Source of the DNA: Ruminococcaceae bacterium UBA7217
GTDB taxonomy: Bacteria > Bacillota > Clostridia > Oscillospirales > Acutalibacteraceae
NCBI GenBank assembly: GCA_002490425.1
Contig: DKTZ01000032.1
Location: 1 to 51,843 of the forward strand
Direction: 5' to 3'
DNA length: 51,843 nt
In this document: positions 16,289 to 24,461 of the stretch, one piece after another
Numbering within the stretch: position 1 is the stretch's first letter
Layout: each line of letters starts with the position of its first letter
The notes under the pieces: model-generated
What the model saw: only the letters and a program-made list of their open reading frames with translations
Told to the model about the DNA's origin: nothing
Databases searched by the model: none
Program-made: the position numbers and the translations under genes

Positions 16289-18634
16289 ATGACTCTGAGA
16301 GATTTAAAAATAGGCGAAAGTGCCGAGATAATTTCAGTAGGCGGAGAAGGCTCTCTGCGCCAGCACTTTCTTGATATGGGCATAATACCGGGGGCGACGG
16401 TAACGCTTATGAAATATGCCCCCATGGGCGACCCAATGGAGCTTCGTGTTCACGGCTATGAGCTGACACTGCGCCTTGACGACGCCGCAAAAATTGAAAT
16501 CTGCGAGGCATTTGACGGCAAATGCAGAACTGCCGCACCTGCCCGCCGTCAGTTTGTGCGTGAACACCCTGGTCTTGGCGAGAACGGTAAATATCACGTT
16601 AAGGCAGACGAAAATCCGCTCCCCAAAGGGCAAACGCTGACCTTTGCCCTTGCAGGCAACCAGAACTGCGGCAAAACAACTCTTTTCAATCAGCTTACGG
16701 GCGCCAATCAGCACGTAGGCAACTTTCCCGGCGTTACGGTTGACAGAAAAGACGGTCCTATAAAGAATCACCCTGAAACTCTTGTTACGGACCTTCCGGG
16801 GATTTATTCACTCTCACCTTACACAAGCGAGGAAATTGTTTCCCGTGAATTTATATTAAACGAAAAGCCCAAGGGCATAATCAATATAGTAGACGCAACA
16901 AATATTGAACGAAACCTTTATTTAACGCTTCAGCTTATGGAGCTTAATATTCCGATTGTTCTTGCGCTTAATATGATGGACGAGGTGCGGGGCAACGGCG
17001 GCGTTGTTGACATTAACACAATGGAGGATATGCTCGGAATCCCGGTTGTAGCGATATCCGCCTCTAAAAACGAGGGTGTTGACGAGCTTGTCCGCCACGC
17101 AGTACATATTGCGAAATATCAGGAACGCCCCGGCAGAACCGACTTTTGCAGTAAGGATGAAAACGGCGGCGCTGTTCACAGGTGCCTTCACAGCATTATG
17201 CACCTTATTGAAGACCACGCCGAAAATGCTGACATTCCCGTCCGCTTTGCCGCCTGCAAGCTTGTAGAGGGCGATGAAATTGTACTTAATGCCTTAAAGC
17301 TTTCACAAAATGAAAAAGAAATGCTTGAACATATTATTCTTCAAATGGAAGAGGAACGCTGTCTTGACCGCTCAGCCGCAATTGCGGATATGCGCTTTTC
17401 ATTCATTGAAAAGCTTTGCGATGCGGCGGTTATTAAGCCGAAAGAAAGCAAGGAGCACAAACGAAGCCGTCACATAGACAAAATCCTGACGGGCAAATAC
17501 ACCGCTATTCCCTCATTCATTCTCATAATGGCGGCGGTATTCTTCCTGACATTTAATGTTATCGGCGCATTTTTACAGGGTATTCTTGAAACGGGGATTG
17601 ACAGGCTGACAGTTCTTGTAGATACAGCATTGCAAAATGCACACATAAGCGATATTCTCCGTTCTTTAGTTGTTGACGGCGTTTTCGGCGGCGTAGGCTC
17701 TGTTTTAAGCTTTATTCCCGTGATTGTTATTCTGTTTTTCTTCCTGTCAATGCTTGAGGACAGCGGATATATGGCAAGAGTTGCATTTGTTATGGATAAG
17801 CTCCTCAGAAAAATCGGACTTTCGGGCAGAAGTATTGTGCCTATGCTTATAGGCTTCGGCTGCACAGTCCCCGGCGTTATGGCAAGCAGAACGCTCCCCT
17901 CGGACAGAGACAGAAAAATGACAATTATGCTCACTCCCTTTATGAGCTGTACGGCAAAAATCCCGATTTACGGATTTTTTGCAAGCACCTTCTTCCCGAA
18001 ATACAGCGGACTTATCACCGTCGGACTTTATTTCCTCGGCATTTTAACGGGAATTATCACGGCTCTTATTTCAAAAAATACAGTATTCAAGGGTGAGGCT
18101 GTACCGTTTGTTATGGAGCTTCCGAATTACCGCTTGCCGGGGGCAAAAAATGTTGTAAGACTTCTTTGGGATAAAGCCAAGGACTTTTTACAGCGTGCAT
18201 TTACGGTAATTTTCCTTGCAACTATTGTTGTTTGGTTCTTGCAGTCCTTTGACTTTAAGTTGAATTACCTTGGGAGCGATACAGACACAAGTATTCTTTC
18301 GGTAATTTCAGGTTATATTGCACCGATTTTCAAACCCATTGGTCTCGGTGACTGGCGAATTGTAACTGCGCTGATTACAGGCTTTATGGCAAAGGAAAGC
18401 GTTGTTTCAACTCTTGAAATTCTTCTTCCCGATATTACATCTGTCATTTCGCCCCTCTCGGCGGCGTCAATGCTTGTTTTCTCCCTGCTTTACACTCCCT
18501 GTGTTGCGGCAATTGCGGCAATCCGCCGTGAACTCGGCGTTAAATGGGCAGGCGGCGTAATTGTTCTTCAATGCACGGTTGCTTGGGTTTGCGCATTTAT
18601 TATGAAAACGGTTCTGACAGCAGTCGGTATTTAA
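16289..18634 (+). CDS. feoB: ferrous iron transporter, FeoA-FeoB fusion
   Basis: The 781-aa protein imports Fe2+ across the membrane. Residues 1-73 form a FeoA (SH3-like) domain, joined by a linker to the FeoB G domain with G1 GNQNCGKT (123-130), G3 DLPG (168-171) and G4 NMMD. The polytopic permease with two Gate regions fills about 400-780. In most bacteria FeoA is separate. ATG 16289 has AAAGGAG 14 bases upstream, a long spacing. The Cys-rich partner gene follows by 22 bp and a terminator closes the operon. Confidence 0.96.
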   Translation: MTLRDLKIGESAEIISVGGEGSLRQHFLDMGIIPGATVTLMKYAPMGDPMELRVHGYELTLRLDDAAKIEICEAFDGKCRTAAPARRQFVREHPGLGENGKYHVKADENPLPKGQTLTFALAGNQNCGKTTLFNQLTGANQHVGNFPGVTVDRKDGPIKNHPETLVTDLPGIYSLSPYTSEEIVSREFILNEKPKGIINIVDATNIERNLYLTLQLMELNIPIVLALNMMDEVRGNGGVVDINTMEDMLGIPVVAISASKNEGVDELVRHAVHIAKYQERPGRTDFCSKDENGGAVHRCLHSIMHLIEDHAENADIPVRFAACKLVEGDEIVLNALKLSQNEKEMLEHIILQMEEERCLDRSAAIADMRFSFIEKLCDAAVIKPKESKEHKRSRHIDKILTGKYTAIPSFILIMAAVFFLTFNVIGAFLQGILETGIDRLTVLVDTALQNAHISDILRSLVVDGVFGGVGSVLSFIPVIVILFFFLSMLEDSGYMARVAFVMDKLLRKIGLSGRSIVPMLIGFGCTVPGVMASRTLPSDRDRKMTIMLTPFMSCTAKIPIYGFFASTFFPKYSGLITVGLYFLGILTGIITALISKNTVFKGEAVPFVMELPNYRLPGAKNVVRLLWDKAKDFLQRAFTVIFLATIVVWFLQSFDFKLNYLGSDTDTSILSVISGYIAPIFKPIGLGDWRIVTALITGFMAKESVVSTLEILLPDITSVISPLSAASMLVFSLLYTPCVAAIAAIRRELGVKWAGGVIVLQCTVAWVCAFIMKTVLTAVGI

Positions 18635-18656
18635 ACGAAAGGTAAATAAAAATTTT

Positions 18657-18812
18657 ATGAATATTCAAAGTATTATTTTAATTGCTGTGCTGATTATTGC
18701 TACAGTGCTTGCCCTTATTTTTGCGGTAAAGCACAAAACCGTTACAAAATGTGCAGGCTGTAACGGCGACTGCGAACATTGTCACGGAATATCAACAACA
18801 AACAGCAAATAA
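18657..18812 (+). CDS. FeoB-associated Cys-rich membrane protein
   Basis: The 51-aa ORF has one membrane helix (about 4-23) and then CAGCNGDCEHC with Cys at 32, 35, 39 and 42, the pattern of the small proteins commonly found after feoB in Firmicutes. The Cys cluster may hold iron or an Fe-S centre near the FeoB exit. ATG lies 22 bp after the feoB stop, with AAAGG upstream at somewhat long spacing. Confidence 0.85.
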   Translation: MNIQSIILIAVLIIATVLALIFAVKHKTVTKCAGCNGDCEHCHGISTTNSK

Positions 18813-18854
18813 CAACATCCAGTTAAAAAAATGCAATTTCAATACAAACAGCAG

Positions 18855-18883
18855 CGGCGGGTTTCCATGCCCGCCGTTTTATT
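18855..18883 (+). terminator. intrinsic terminator of the feo operon
   Basis: CGGCGGG pairs with CCCGCCG around an 8-base loop, followed by TTTTATTTTTT. Confidence 0.85.
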
Positions 18884-18995
18884 TTTTGCTCAACACACAT
18901 CGGCTGTCCGAAATGGAATGTGCGAAAATATTATAATGCCGTAATTCGGCACACCGTGTTATATTTGTTGTGTTGTATCAAGATCATATTGCTTT

Positions 18996-19130
18996 TTAAT
19001 CAAGCAATGTACCTATTAATGCTATCAGAATAATTATTATAAGAAAGGTAAAGCAACCCCACTTTCCGTCTTCTTTTCCAAGCCTATATGCCAGCCATAA
19101 TACTCCTAAAAACGCAAAAAAGTATCCCAT
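18996..19130 (-). CDS. 44-aa single-helix membrane protein, unknown
   Basis: ATG overlaps the upstream stop codon (TAATG), with GGAGGCG nine bases before it, a strong sign of coupled translation. The peptide has a hydrophobic N-terminus (MGYFFAFLGVLWLAYRLG), a charged turn (KEDGKWG) and a second hydrophobic run rich in Ile/Leu, giving one or two membrane helices. No family is recognised. It is the last gene of a three-gene minus-strand set. Confidence 0.6.
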   Translation of the reverse strand: MGYFFAFLGVLWLAYRLGKEDGKWGCFTFLIIIILIALIGTLLD

Positions 19131-19510
19131 TATGAAATCGCCTCCTCATAATAACCTTTAAGGACACTTTGGAAAGTTATGTCCATCCGTAAATTTCCGT
19201 TGGTTAACGGATAAATCTCAAAATTATCCGCTTTGCTTACAACCGCAGCAAACCCCTGCGGTTGCAGTACAGTTAAAATGGGAAGTTCAACAGAAACAGC
19301 CCCCAAGTTAAATTCTTGAAGGATTTCTACAGTTATGCTTCCGTCTGAATTTGATTCTTCCATAAGCTTTTGCAGATTATAAGCGACTTTTATCATTTTC
19401 CAATACTTAGGAAAATTCAGCAATTTTACAGTTGGATTCGGCAACCGTTTCATAAAATCTGTAAGTGCGTCCGAATCCGTTTCATAATTATAATTCTCTT
19501 TTTCGTACAT
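19130..19510 (-). CDS. hypothetical protein, 126 aa
   Basis: Starts MYEKENYNYET at ATG 19510 with AAAGGAG nine bases upstream; the longer frame to 19549 lacks a site. It is a soluble protein with an acidic Tyr-rich N-terminus, a helical middle and a beta-rich C-terminal half (VEILQEFNLGAVSVELP and later strands). No motif is recognised. It sits between a zinc-ribbon gene (22 bp upstream) and the 44-aa membrane peptide (1-bp overlap), so the three likely act together. Confidence 0.65.
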   Translation of the reverse strand: MYEKENYNYETDSDALTDFMKRLPNPTVKLLNFPKYWKMIKVAYNLQKLMEESNSDGSITVEILQEFNLGAVSVELPILTVLQPQGFAAVVSKADNFEIYPLTNGNLRMDITFQSVLKGYYEEAIS

Positions 19511-19532
19511 AAATAAAATCTCCTTTAAAAAA

Positions 19533-19763
19533 TTAAAGGGTACCGCCATGCACCTGATGACGGTGCCCTTTTGTAGCCGGATATTGGTGCATTATCTGGT
19601 ATATCCCATGATAAGGATTCTCCACAGCCCTGTTTTTTCTGCGGCACTCTTTGCACCGCTTGGGCAATTTCATACCATTGTCCAATTTGTAAATAAACTC
19701 TTCCAATGATATGGTGAAAATTGCTCCGCATTGAACGCATTGCTCTTCCCGAACAACAAACAT
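19533..19763 (-). CDS. small zinc-ribbon protein
   Basis: The 76-aa product has Cys9/Cys12 and Cys37/Cys40 in a CxxC-24-CxxC layout (EEQCVQCGAIF ... PKRCKECRR), matching the probable zinc-ribbon domain seen in small Firmicute proteins. The C-terminus is His-rich (GHRHQVHGG) and might add metal ligands. ATG has AAAGGAG seven bases upstream. It is first in the three-gene set. Role unknown; nucleic-acid or protein binding is typical of such ribbons. Confidence 0.75.
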   Translation of the reverse strand: MFVVREEQCVQCGAIFTISLEEFIYKLDNGMKLPKRCKECRRKNRAVENPYHGIYQIMHQYPATKGHRHQVHGGTL

Positions 19764-19800
19764 AACATCACTCCTTTCTTTTGTTTATCAAAATGAAAAT

Positions 19801-20240
19801 TCAGCAAGGCAAAAACCGCAAAGGGTGTGTGGTTGCCGTCAGGCAGATTACCTTGCACACTTAACCGCAAAGGGTGGGGCAAGTCTGCCCGTGGGGTGCG
19901 TGGTGGTCTTGTCTTGCTTTCACTAAATAAGTGACAACACCCGACAAAACCGCCTTGCGGTGTGGCGGTTACCTTACGCTCTTAACCGCAAAGGGGCAAC
20001 CGTTTTTCATATTTGGCTGTAACTGCTTATACGGCAGATTTTCACGTCTGTTTTTATTGCGCCAAATACAAGCTCACGGCTGACAAGAAAATGAAAATAT
20101 GCTCCTCCATAAGTTGACGCAGATTTAATGATTATTGCTAATTCGTTTCGGACAGTCGAGTTACGGCTTGCACAGACCTATTTGCCCGCTCTGCGGACAT
20201 TTCCCCTTGTAGAGGAATAACGGCTGTCACTACAATTTAA
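19801..20240. repeat. repeat-rich intergenic region
   Basis: About 500 bp without a supported gene. Three direct copies of AACCGCAAAGGG start at 19814, 19863 and 19984, each near a GCAG/CTGC or GGCGGT-type dyad. The right end carries fragments of the GGACAG..CTGTCC and CCCCTTG repeat modules also found at 21440-21600. Spacing of 49 and 121 bp is irregular. Confidence 0.6.
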
Positions 20241-20273
20241 TAAAAGCCGAAATAAAATCTTTTATTTTCCCTA

Positions 20274-20302
20274 TTGACAAAAACAAATGACAGGAGTATA
20301 AT
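20274..20302 (+). promoter_or_regulatory. consensus promoter of the XRE/DUF3169 operon
   Basis: TTGACA (20274-20279), 17 bp, TATAAT (20297-20302): a perfect sigma-A consensus, expected to be very strong unless repressed. Confidence 0.9.
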
Positions 20303-20308
20303 CAAAAA

Positions 20309-20346
20309 TGACAAATATAGTTGTCATTTAGACAAACAAAGTTGTC
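20309..20346. promoter_or_regulatory. tandem operators TGACAA-6-TTGTCA
   Basis: Two dyads lie directly downstream of the -10 box: TGACAA-N6-TTGTCA (20309-20326) and GACAA-N6-TTGTC (20331-20346). Half-sites TGACA also occur in the -35 box and spacer. They are the likely binding sites of the XRE protein encoded next. Confidence 0.7.
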
Positions 20347-20361
20347 ACACGGAGGTGTTAT

Positions 20362-20568
20362 ATGATACTCAAAAACCGTTTGAAAGAACGCAGAGCCGCA
20401 CTGAATGTCAATCAGCAGGAAATGGGACAATTGTGCGGAGTATCAAGACAAACAATAAGCCTGATTGAACGCGGCGACTATTCGCCGTCCGTCACCCTTG
20501 CCCTGACAATTGCGCGGGTGTGCGGCGTTACGGTAGAAGATATTTTTTATTTGCAGGAGGAAAATTAG
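20362..20568 (+). CDS. small XRE-family regulator of the DUF3169 gene
   Basis: The 68-aa single-domain HTH protein (RAALNVNQQEMGQLCGVSRQTISLIERGDYSPS) ends with the VCGVTVEDIFYLQEEN tail typical of YozG-like regulators. ATG has GGAGGTG seven bases upstream. The DUF3169 start follows the stop codon without a gap, so the two are co-translated. It probably represses its own perfect promoter through the TGACAA/TTGTCA dyads. Confidence 0.9.
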   Translation: MILKNRLKERRAALNVNQQEMGQLCGVSRQTISLIERGDYSPSVTLALTIARVCGVTVEDIFYLQEEN

Positions 20569-21360
20569 ATGAACAAAAATGAAATTAAAAAAGCAAACCG
20601 CAAAGCTGTACCGAAATTTTTACTTCTTATGTTACTCAGCTTAATTCTCGGCGGGGCAATCGGATTTTTCTCCGCAAAATACAGTCTTAATGCACTGTCA
20701 GCCAGCTTAAAAAGTGCAGGAGCATTTTTCGGAGCGTATATCGCGCCGTATCTTATGTTAATAACGGCGGTTATTGTGCCGCTTGTCTGCTTTCCGCTCT
20801 ATAAAAGCGCAAAGAAAATTCTTGCTGATTGGGACGGCGAAAACGAAGATGTTTATAACACTGCGGACACAAAGCTTTCCGTAATTATGTGGATAACAGG
20901 CGCAGCCCTTATTCTTTCGTTTTTCCTTATTACTGCGTCGTATTCCGTTGGATTTTCTGCATTTGAAAGCAAAAGGCATACTTTGCCTGTTTTAGTGAGT
21001 ATTGCATCATTCTTCGCTGTTTTAATTGAAGCTGTTCTCATACAGCAAAAATGCGTTGATGCGGTTAAGGCGATGAACCCCGAAAAAACGGCATCTGTTT
21101 ATGACACCAAATTTCAGAAAAAATGGCTCAACAGCTGTGACGAAGCGGAAAAAATTATGATTGGCAAGTGCTCATATAAGGCTTATTTGGCGACCAACTC
21201 CGTTTGTTTGATTCTGTCCGTTGTGCTTGCCGTTTGTGCGCTCACATTTGAAACAGGCTTTTTGCCCTCGCTTGCCGTCTGCCTGATTTGGCTTGTAAAC
21301 CAGTCGGCATATTTAAAAGAAGCTATGAAATATTCAAAAGCGGGAAATAAAATTTCGTAA
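20569..21360 (+). CDS. DUF3169-family membrane protein
   Basis: 263 aa with about six hydrophobic helices (near 15-35, 50-72, 105-128, 142-160, 205-222 and 226-242). The overall pattern matches the DUF3169 family that is routinely encoded after a short XRE gene in Firmicutes. Function unknown; the fixed pairing suggests a membrane signal or stress module. Ribosome site AGGAGG precedes the ATG, overlapping the end of the regulator gene. Confidence 0.8.
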   Translation: MNKNEIKKANRKAVPKFLLLMLLSLILGGAIGFFSAKYSLNALSASLKSAGAFFGAYIAPYLMLITAVIVPLVCFPLYKSAKKILADWDGENEDVYNTADTKLSVIMWITGAALILSFFLITASYSVGFSAFESKRHTLPVLVSIASFFAVLIEAVLIQQKCVDAVKAMNPEKTASVYDTKFQKKWLNSCDEAEKIMIGKCSYKAYLATNSVCLILSVVLAVCALTFETGFLPSLAVCLIWLVNQSAYLKEAMKYSKAGNKIS

Positions 21361-21385
21361 AAGCTATTATATTCACTGTAAAATT

Positions 21386-21416
21386 ACGGACAGGTTAAGA
21401 AGCCTGTCCGTTTTTT
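21386..21416 (+). terminator. intrinsic terminator of the XRE/DUF3169 operon
   Basis: ACGGACAGG pairs with CCTGTCCGT around TTAAGAAG and ends in TTTTTT. The same stem recurs at 32325. Confidence 0.9.
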
Positions 21417-21439
21417 GTATGATATGAACGCATTGTAAG

Positions 21440-21603
21440 TCGAAAATACTTTGTAGGGTATGCCGTTATTCCCCTTGCAAGGGGAAATGTCAGCAAAGCT
21501 GACAAAAGGGTTTTGGCAAAAGCCGTAACCTCGGCATACCGTTGCGGATTTGATTATTATTGCAAATTACATTTCGGACAGCCGGGTCGTCTGTCCCTAC
21601 AAA
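21440..21603. repeat. palindromic repeats (TGTAGGG/CCCTACA family)
   Basis: The outer dyad GGTATGCCG/CGGCATACC (about 21456-21541) encloses hairpins CCCCTTGCAAGGGG and GTCAGCaaAGCTGAC. A second module with GGACAG/CTGTCC ends in CCCTACA at about 21577-21602. No gene is seen. Confidence 0.7.
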
Positions 21604-21636
21604 AAAAGGTGCTCTCAATTAACTTGAAAGCACCTT
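21600..21636 (-). terminator. intrinsic terminator of pnp
   Basis: On the minus strand AAGGTGCTTTCAA pairs with TTGAGAGCACCTT and is followed by TTTTT. Confidence 0.85.
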
Positions 21637-21648
21637 AAATTATTTTAA

Positions 21649-23850
21649 TTAACCATGGTGATGGGGTTTGCCGCCGTTAAAACGACGGGGTTTTCTGTCT
21701 TTTCTCGGCTCGTCGTCAATATCGTTTTCAGGGGTAAGACCCTTAACCTCGATAAGCGCGTCACGGCGTGAAAGGTTAAGTCTGCCCTGGTCGTCTATTT
21801 CAAGAACCTTAACAAGCACGCTGTCGCCCACATTGACAACATCTTCAACCTTGTCAACTCTCTTTACGTCAAGACGGCTGATGTGAACAAGTCCCTCTTT
21901 ACCTGGAGCAATCTCAACAAATGCGCCGAAGCTCATAAGACGGGTTACAACGCCGTTGTAAATTGTGCCGGGCTCGGGGTCTTTTGCGATTGTATCAACA
22001 ATCATTATTGCTCTCTTTGCCTTTTCAAGGTCAAGAGCGGAAACAAATACGTTACCCTCTTCGGAAATGTCAATCTTACATTCACATTCTGCCTGAATTT
22101 TCTGAATAACCTTTCCCTGCTTGCCGATAACATCGCCGATTTTTTCAGGGTCAATCTTTGTTGTGAGCATCTTGGGAGCCCATTTTGAAAGCTCTGCTCT
22201 CGGTTCTGAAATAACGGGAAGCATAATTTCGTCAAGAATGTAATCTCTTGCCTTGTGTGTCTTTGCAAAGGCTTCCTTAATGATTTCGGGAGTAAGACCG
22301 TGAACCTTTAAGTCCATCTGAATTGCTGTGATACCCTTCTTTGTACCTGCAACCTTAAAGTCCATATCGCCGTAAAAGTCTTCAAGACCCTGAATGTCAA
22401 CCATTGTCATAAAGTCGCCGTAAACACCCTCGTCGCCTGTGATAAGACCGCAGGAAATACCTGCAACGGGAGCTTTAATCGGAACGCCTGCCGCCATAAG
22501 AGCAAGTGTTGAGCCGCAGATTGAGCCCTGTGAGGTTGAACCGTTTGATGAAAGAACCTCAGATACAACACGAATCGTATAGGGGAACTCTTCAATTGAC
22601 GGAATAACGGGGATAAGCGCCTTTTCTGCAAGTGCGCCGTGACCGATTTCACGTCTGCCCGGACCTCTTGACGGCTTTGTTTCGCCTACTGAATAGGACG
22701 GGAAATTGTAATGATGAATATATCTCTTTTCTTTCTGCTCGTCAAGTCCGTCAAGCATCTGTGCATCGCTTGTGGGGCCGAGAGTCGCAACGGAGAGAAC
22801 CTGAGTCTGACCTCTTGTGAACATACCTGAACCGTGTGCACGGGCAAGTAAATCAATTTCAGCATTAAGCGGACGGATTTCGTCTATTCCTCTGCCGTCA
22901 ACACGCTTGTGCTCATCCTTGAGCCAGGAACGTACAACATGCTTTTGAACAAGGTACATAATTTCGTCAATTTTGCCTTCATTGCCCTCAAACTGCTCGT
23001 CATATTTTTCGTGAACAGCGGCATAAATCGGAAGAAGAGCTTCGTCACGAACAAGCTTGTCGTCAGTGTCAAGAGCTTTCTTAACATCTTCAATGCAGAA
23101 ATCTTCGATTTCCTTAAAGATTACAGGGTCGGGGTCGCTTGACTCATAAGCAAACTTCGGCTTGCCTATTTCATCAACGATGCCCTGAATGAATTTAACA
23201 ATCTTTTTATTTTCCTCATGACCTGCCATAATGCAGTCAAACATAAGGTCGTCTGAAATTTCGTTACCGCCTGCCTCAATCATTGCAACAAGGTCAGCAG
23301 TAGATGCAACTGTCAGGTTAAGGTCTGTCTTTGCTCTCTGCTCAAGCGTGGGGTTGATAACGATTTCGCCGTCAACAAGTCCAACATTAACACCTGAAAT
23401 CGGGCCGTCCCACGGAATATCGGAAATTGCGATAGCAGTTGAAACGCCAATCATTGATGCAATTTCGGGGCTGCAGTCGGGGTCAACGGACATAACCGTT
23501 GCAACAACTGAGCAATCATTACGCAAATCCTTGGGGAAAAGAGGTCTTATCGGTCTGTCAATGCAGCGCGATGTAAGCGTTGCTTTTTCGCTTGCTTTGC
23601 CCTCTCTTCTCTGGAATGAACCGGGGATTTTACCTACTGAATACATCTTCTCCTCATAGTCAACTGAAAGAGGGAAGAAATCAACGCCCTCACGGGGCTT
23701 TGCAGAGGCTGTAACTGTGCAAAGCACATTTGTTTCGCCGTAGCGAACCATTACAGCGGCATTTGCAAGCCCTGCCATTTTGCCGGTTTCAATCGAGAGC
23801 TTTCTTCCGGCAAGCTCGGTTTCCCAAACCTTAAAGTTTTTGAAAAACAT
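21649..23850 (-). CDS. pnp: polyribonucleotide nucleotidyltransferase (PNPase)
   Basis: A 733-aa 3'-5' phosphorolytic exoribonuclease of mRNA decay. Two RNase PH domains flank a helical linker; a KH domain (IGKQGKVIQKI) and an S1 domain (GVVTRLMSFGAFVEIAPGK) follow, and the tail is Arg/Lys/His-rich. Start ATG 23850 (MFFKNFKVWE) with AAGGAAGGT upstream is preferred to the longer frame at 23880. It lies downstream of rpsO in the common rpsO-pnp order, with hairpins between them. Confidence 0.97.
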   Translation of the reverse strand: MFFKNFKVWETELAGRKLSIETGKMAGLANAAVMVRYGETNVLCTVTASAKPREGVDFFPLSVDYEEKMYSVGKIPGSFQRREGKASEKATLTSRCIDRPIRPLFPKDLRNDCSVVATVMSVDPDCSPEIASMIGVSTAIAISDIPWDGPISGVNVGLVDGEIVINPTLEQRAKTDLNLTVASTADLVAMIEAGGNEISDDLMFDCIMAGHEENKKIVKFIQGIVDEIGKPKFAYESSDPDPVIFKEIEDFCIEDVKKALDTDDKLVRDEALLPIYAAVHEKYDEQFEGNEGKIDEIMYLVQKHVVRSWLKDEHKRVDGRGIDEIRPLNAEIDLLARAHGSGMFTRGQTQVLSVATLGPTSDAQMLDGLDEQKEKRYIHHYNFPSYSVGETKPSRGPGRREIGHGALAEKALIPVIPSIEEFPYTIRVVSEVLSSNGSTSQGSICGSTLALMAAGVPIKAPVAGISCGLITGDEGVYGDFMTMVDIQGLEDFYGDMDFKVAGTKKGITAIQMDLKVHGLTPEIIKEAFAKTHKARDYILDEIMLPVISEPRAELSKWAPKMLTTKIDPEKIGDVIGKQGKVIQKIQAECECKIDISEEGNVFVSALDLEKAKRAIMIVDTIAKDPEPGTIYNGVVTRLMSFGAFVEIAPGKEGLVHISRLDVKRVDKVEDVVNVGDSVLVKVLEIDDQGRLNLSRRDALIEVKGLTPENDIDDEPRKDRKPRRFNGGKPHHHG

Positions 23851-23890
23851 AGTTTTTACCTTCCTTTTTATATTTTTCAAGGCAAAAATC

Positions 23891-23909
23891 CCGTTTTAGC
23901 AATAAACGG
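23891..23909 (-). promoter_or_regulatory. hairpin in the pnp leader
   Basis: CCGTTT/AAACGG with a short A/T loop, followed on the minus strand by GATTTTTG, about 40 bp before the pnp start. It may be an attenuator or an RNase III-type processing site like those known in rpsO-pnp leaders. Confidence 0.4.
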
Positions 23910-23987
23910 AATGTTTGAGCTTCAAGCACTCTGTTTACCGCTAAATTCAGAGAAATCCGCCTTGATTTTTACTGTGTTAAAAAGCAA

Positions 23988-24025
23988 TTTAAGGCAAACA
24001 GCGGTAAAACTGTTTGCCTTAATGT
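23988..24025 (-). terminator. hairpin after rpsO
   Basis: The 11-bp stem AAGGCAAACAG/CTGTTTGCCTT lies directly after the rpsO stop codon. The following sequence, AAATTGCTTTTT, has a delayed T run, so partial termination or RNA processing is likely. Confidence 0.6.
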
Positions 24026-24029
24026 CGTC

Positions 24030-24293
24030 TTATTTACGAAGACCGAGTCTTGCTACGATTGAACGGTATCTCTCGATATCAACCTTCTGGAGATATGCGA
24101 GAAGATTACGTCTGTGACCTACCATTTTAAGAAGACCTCTTCTTGAGTGGTGGTCTTTTTTGTTGTTCTTTAAATGCTCGTTAAGGTCGTTGATTCTCTT
24201 TGTGAGAACAGCAATCTGAACCTCGGGTGAACCTGTGTCGCCCTCGTGAGTAGCATACTCGAGCATAATTGCCTGCTTTTCTTCTTTTGTCAT
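24030..24293 (-). CDS. rpsO: 30S ribosomal protein S15
   Basis: The 87-aa product starts MTKEEKQAIM at ATG 24293 with GAGGTGA upstream; the GTG at 24302 lies inside that site. It carries the S15 signature GDTGSPEVQIAVLTKRINDLNEHLK and HHSRRGLLKMVGHRRNLLAYL. It binds 16S rRNA early in small-subunit assembly. It has its own perfect promoter. Confidence 0.98.
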   Translation of the reverse strand: MTKEEKQAIMLEYATHEGDTGSPEVQIAVLTKRINDLNEHLKNNKKDHHSRRGLLKMVGHRRNLLAYLQKVDIERYRSIVARLGLRK

Positions 24294-24400
24294 TATTTTC
24301 ACCTCATTAAATATATTTTTCGCACACCGCAGAATAAGGACAGGTGAACACTTGTGAAATCAAGTTTACGCCATATTCCGAGAATGCCGAAAGCTTTAGT

Positions 24401-24429
24401 ATTATATAACAAACTACTGATTATGTCAA
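24401..24429 (-). promoter_or_regulatory. consensus promoter of rpsO-pnp
   Basis: On the minus strand TTGACA (24424-24429), 17 bp, TATAAT (24401-24406). Confidence 0.9.
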
Positions 24430-24461
24430 TAGGTTTAACCCACAAATCCGTTTTATTCAGC

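Noticed and set aside
19814..19995. Possible CRISPR array from the repeated AACCGCAAAGGG
   Set aside because: Only three copies, 12 bp long, spaced 49 and 121 bp, with no uniform spacers and no cas genes.
23231..23659. 142-aa plus-strand ORF inside pnp
   Set aside because: Antisense shadow of a clearly conserved gene; no ribosome site or promoter.
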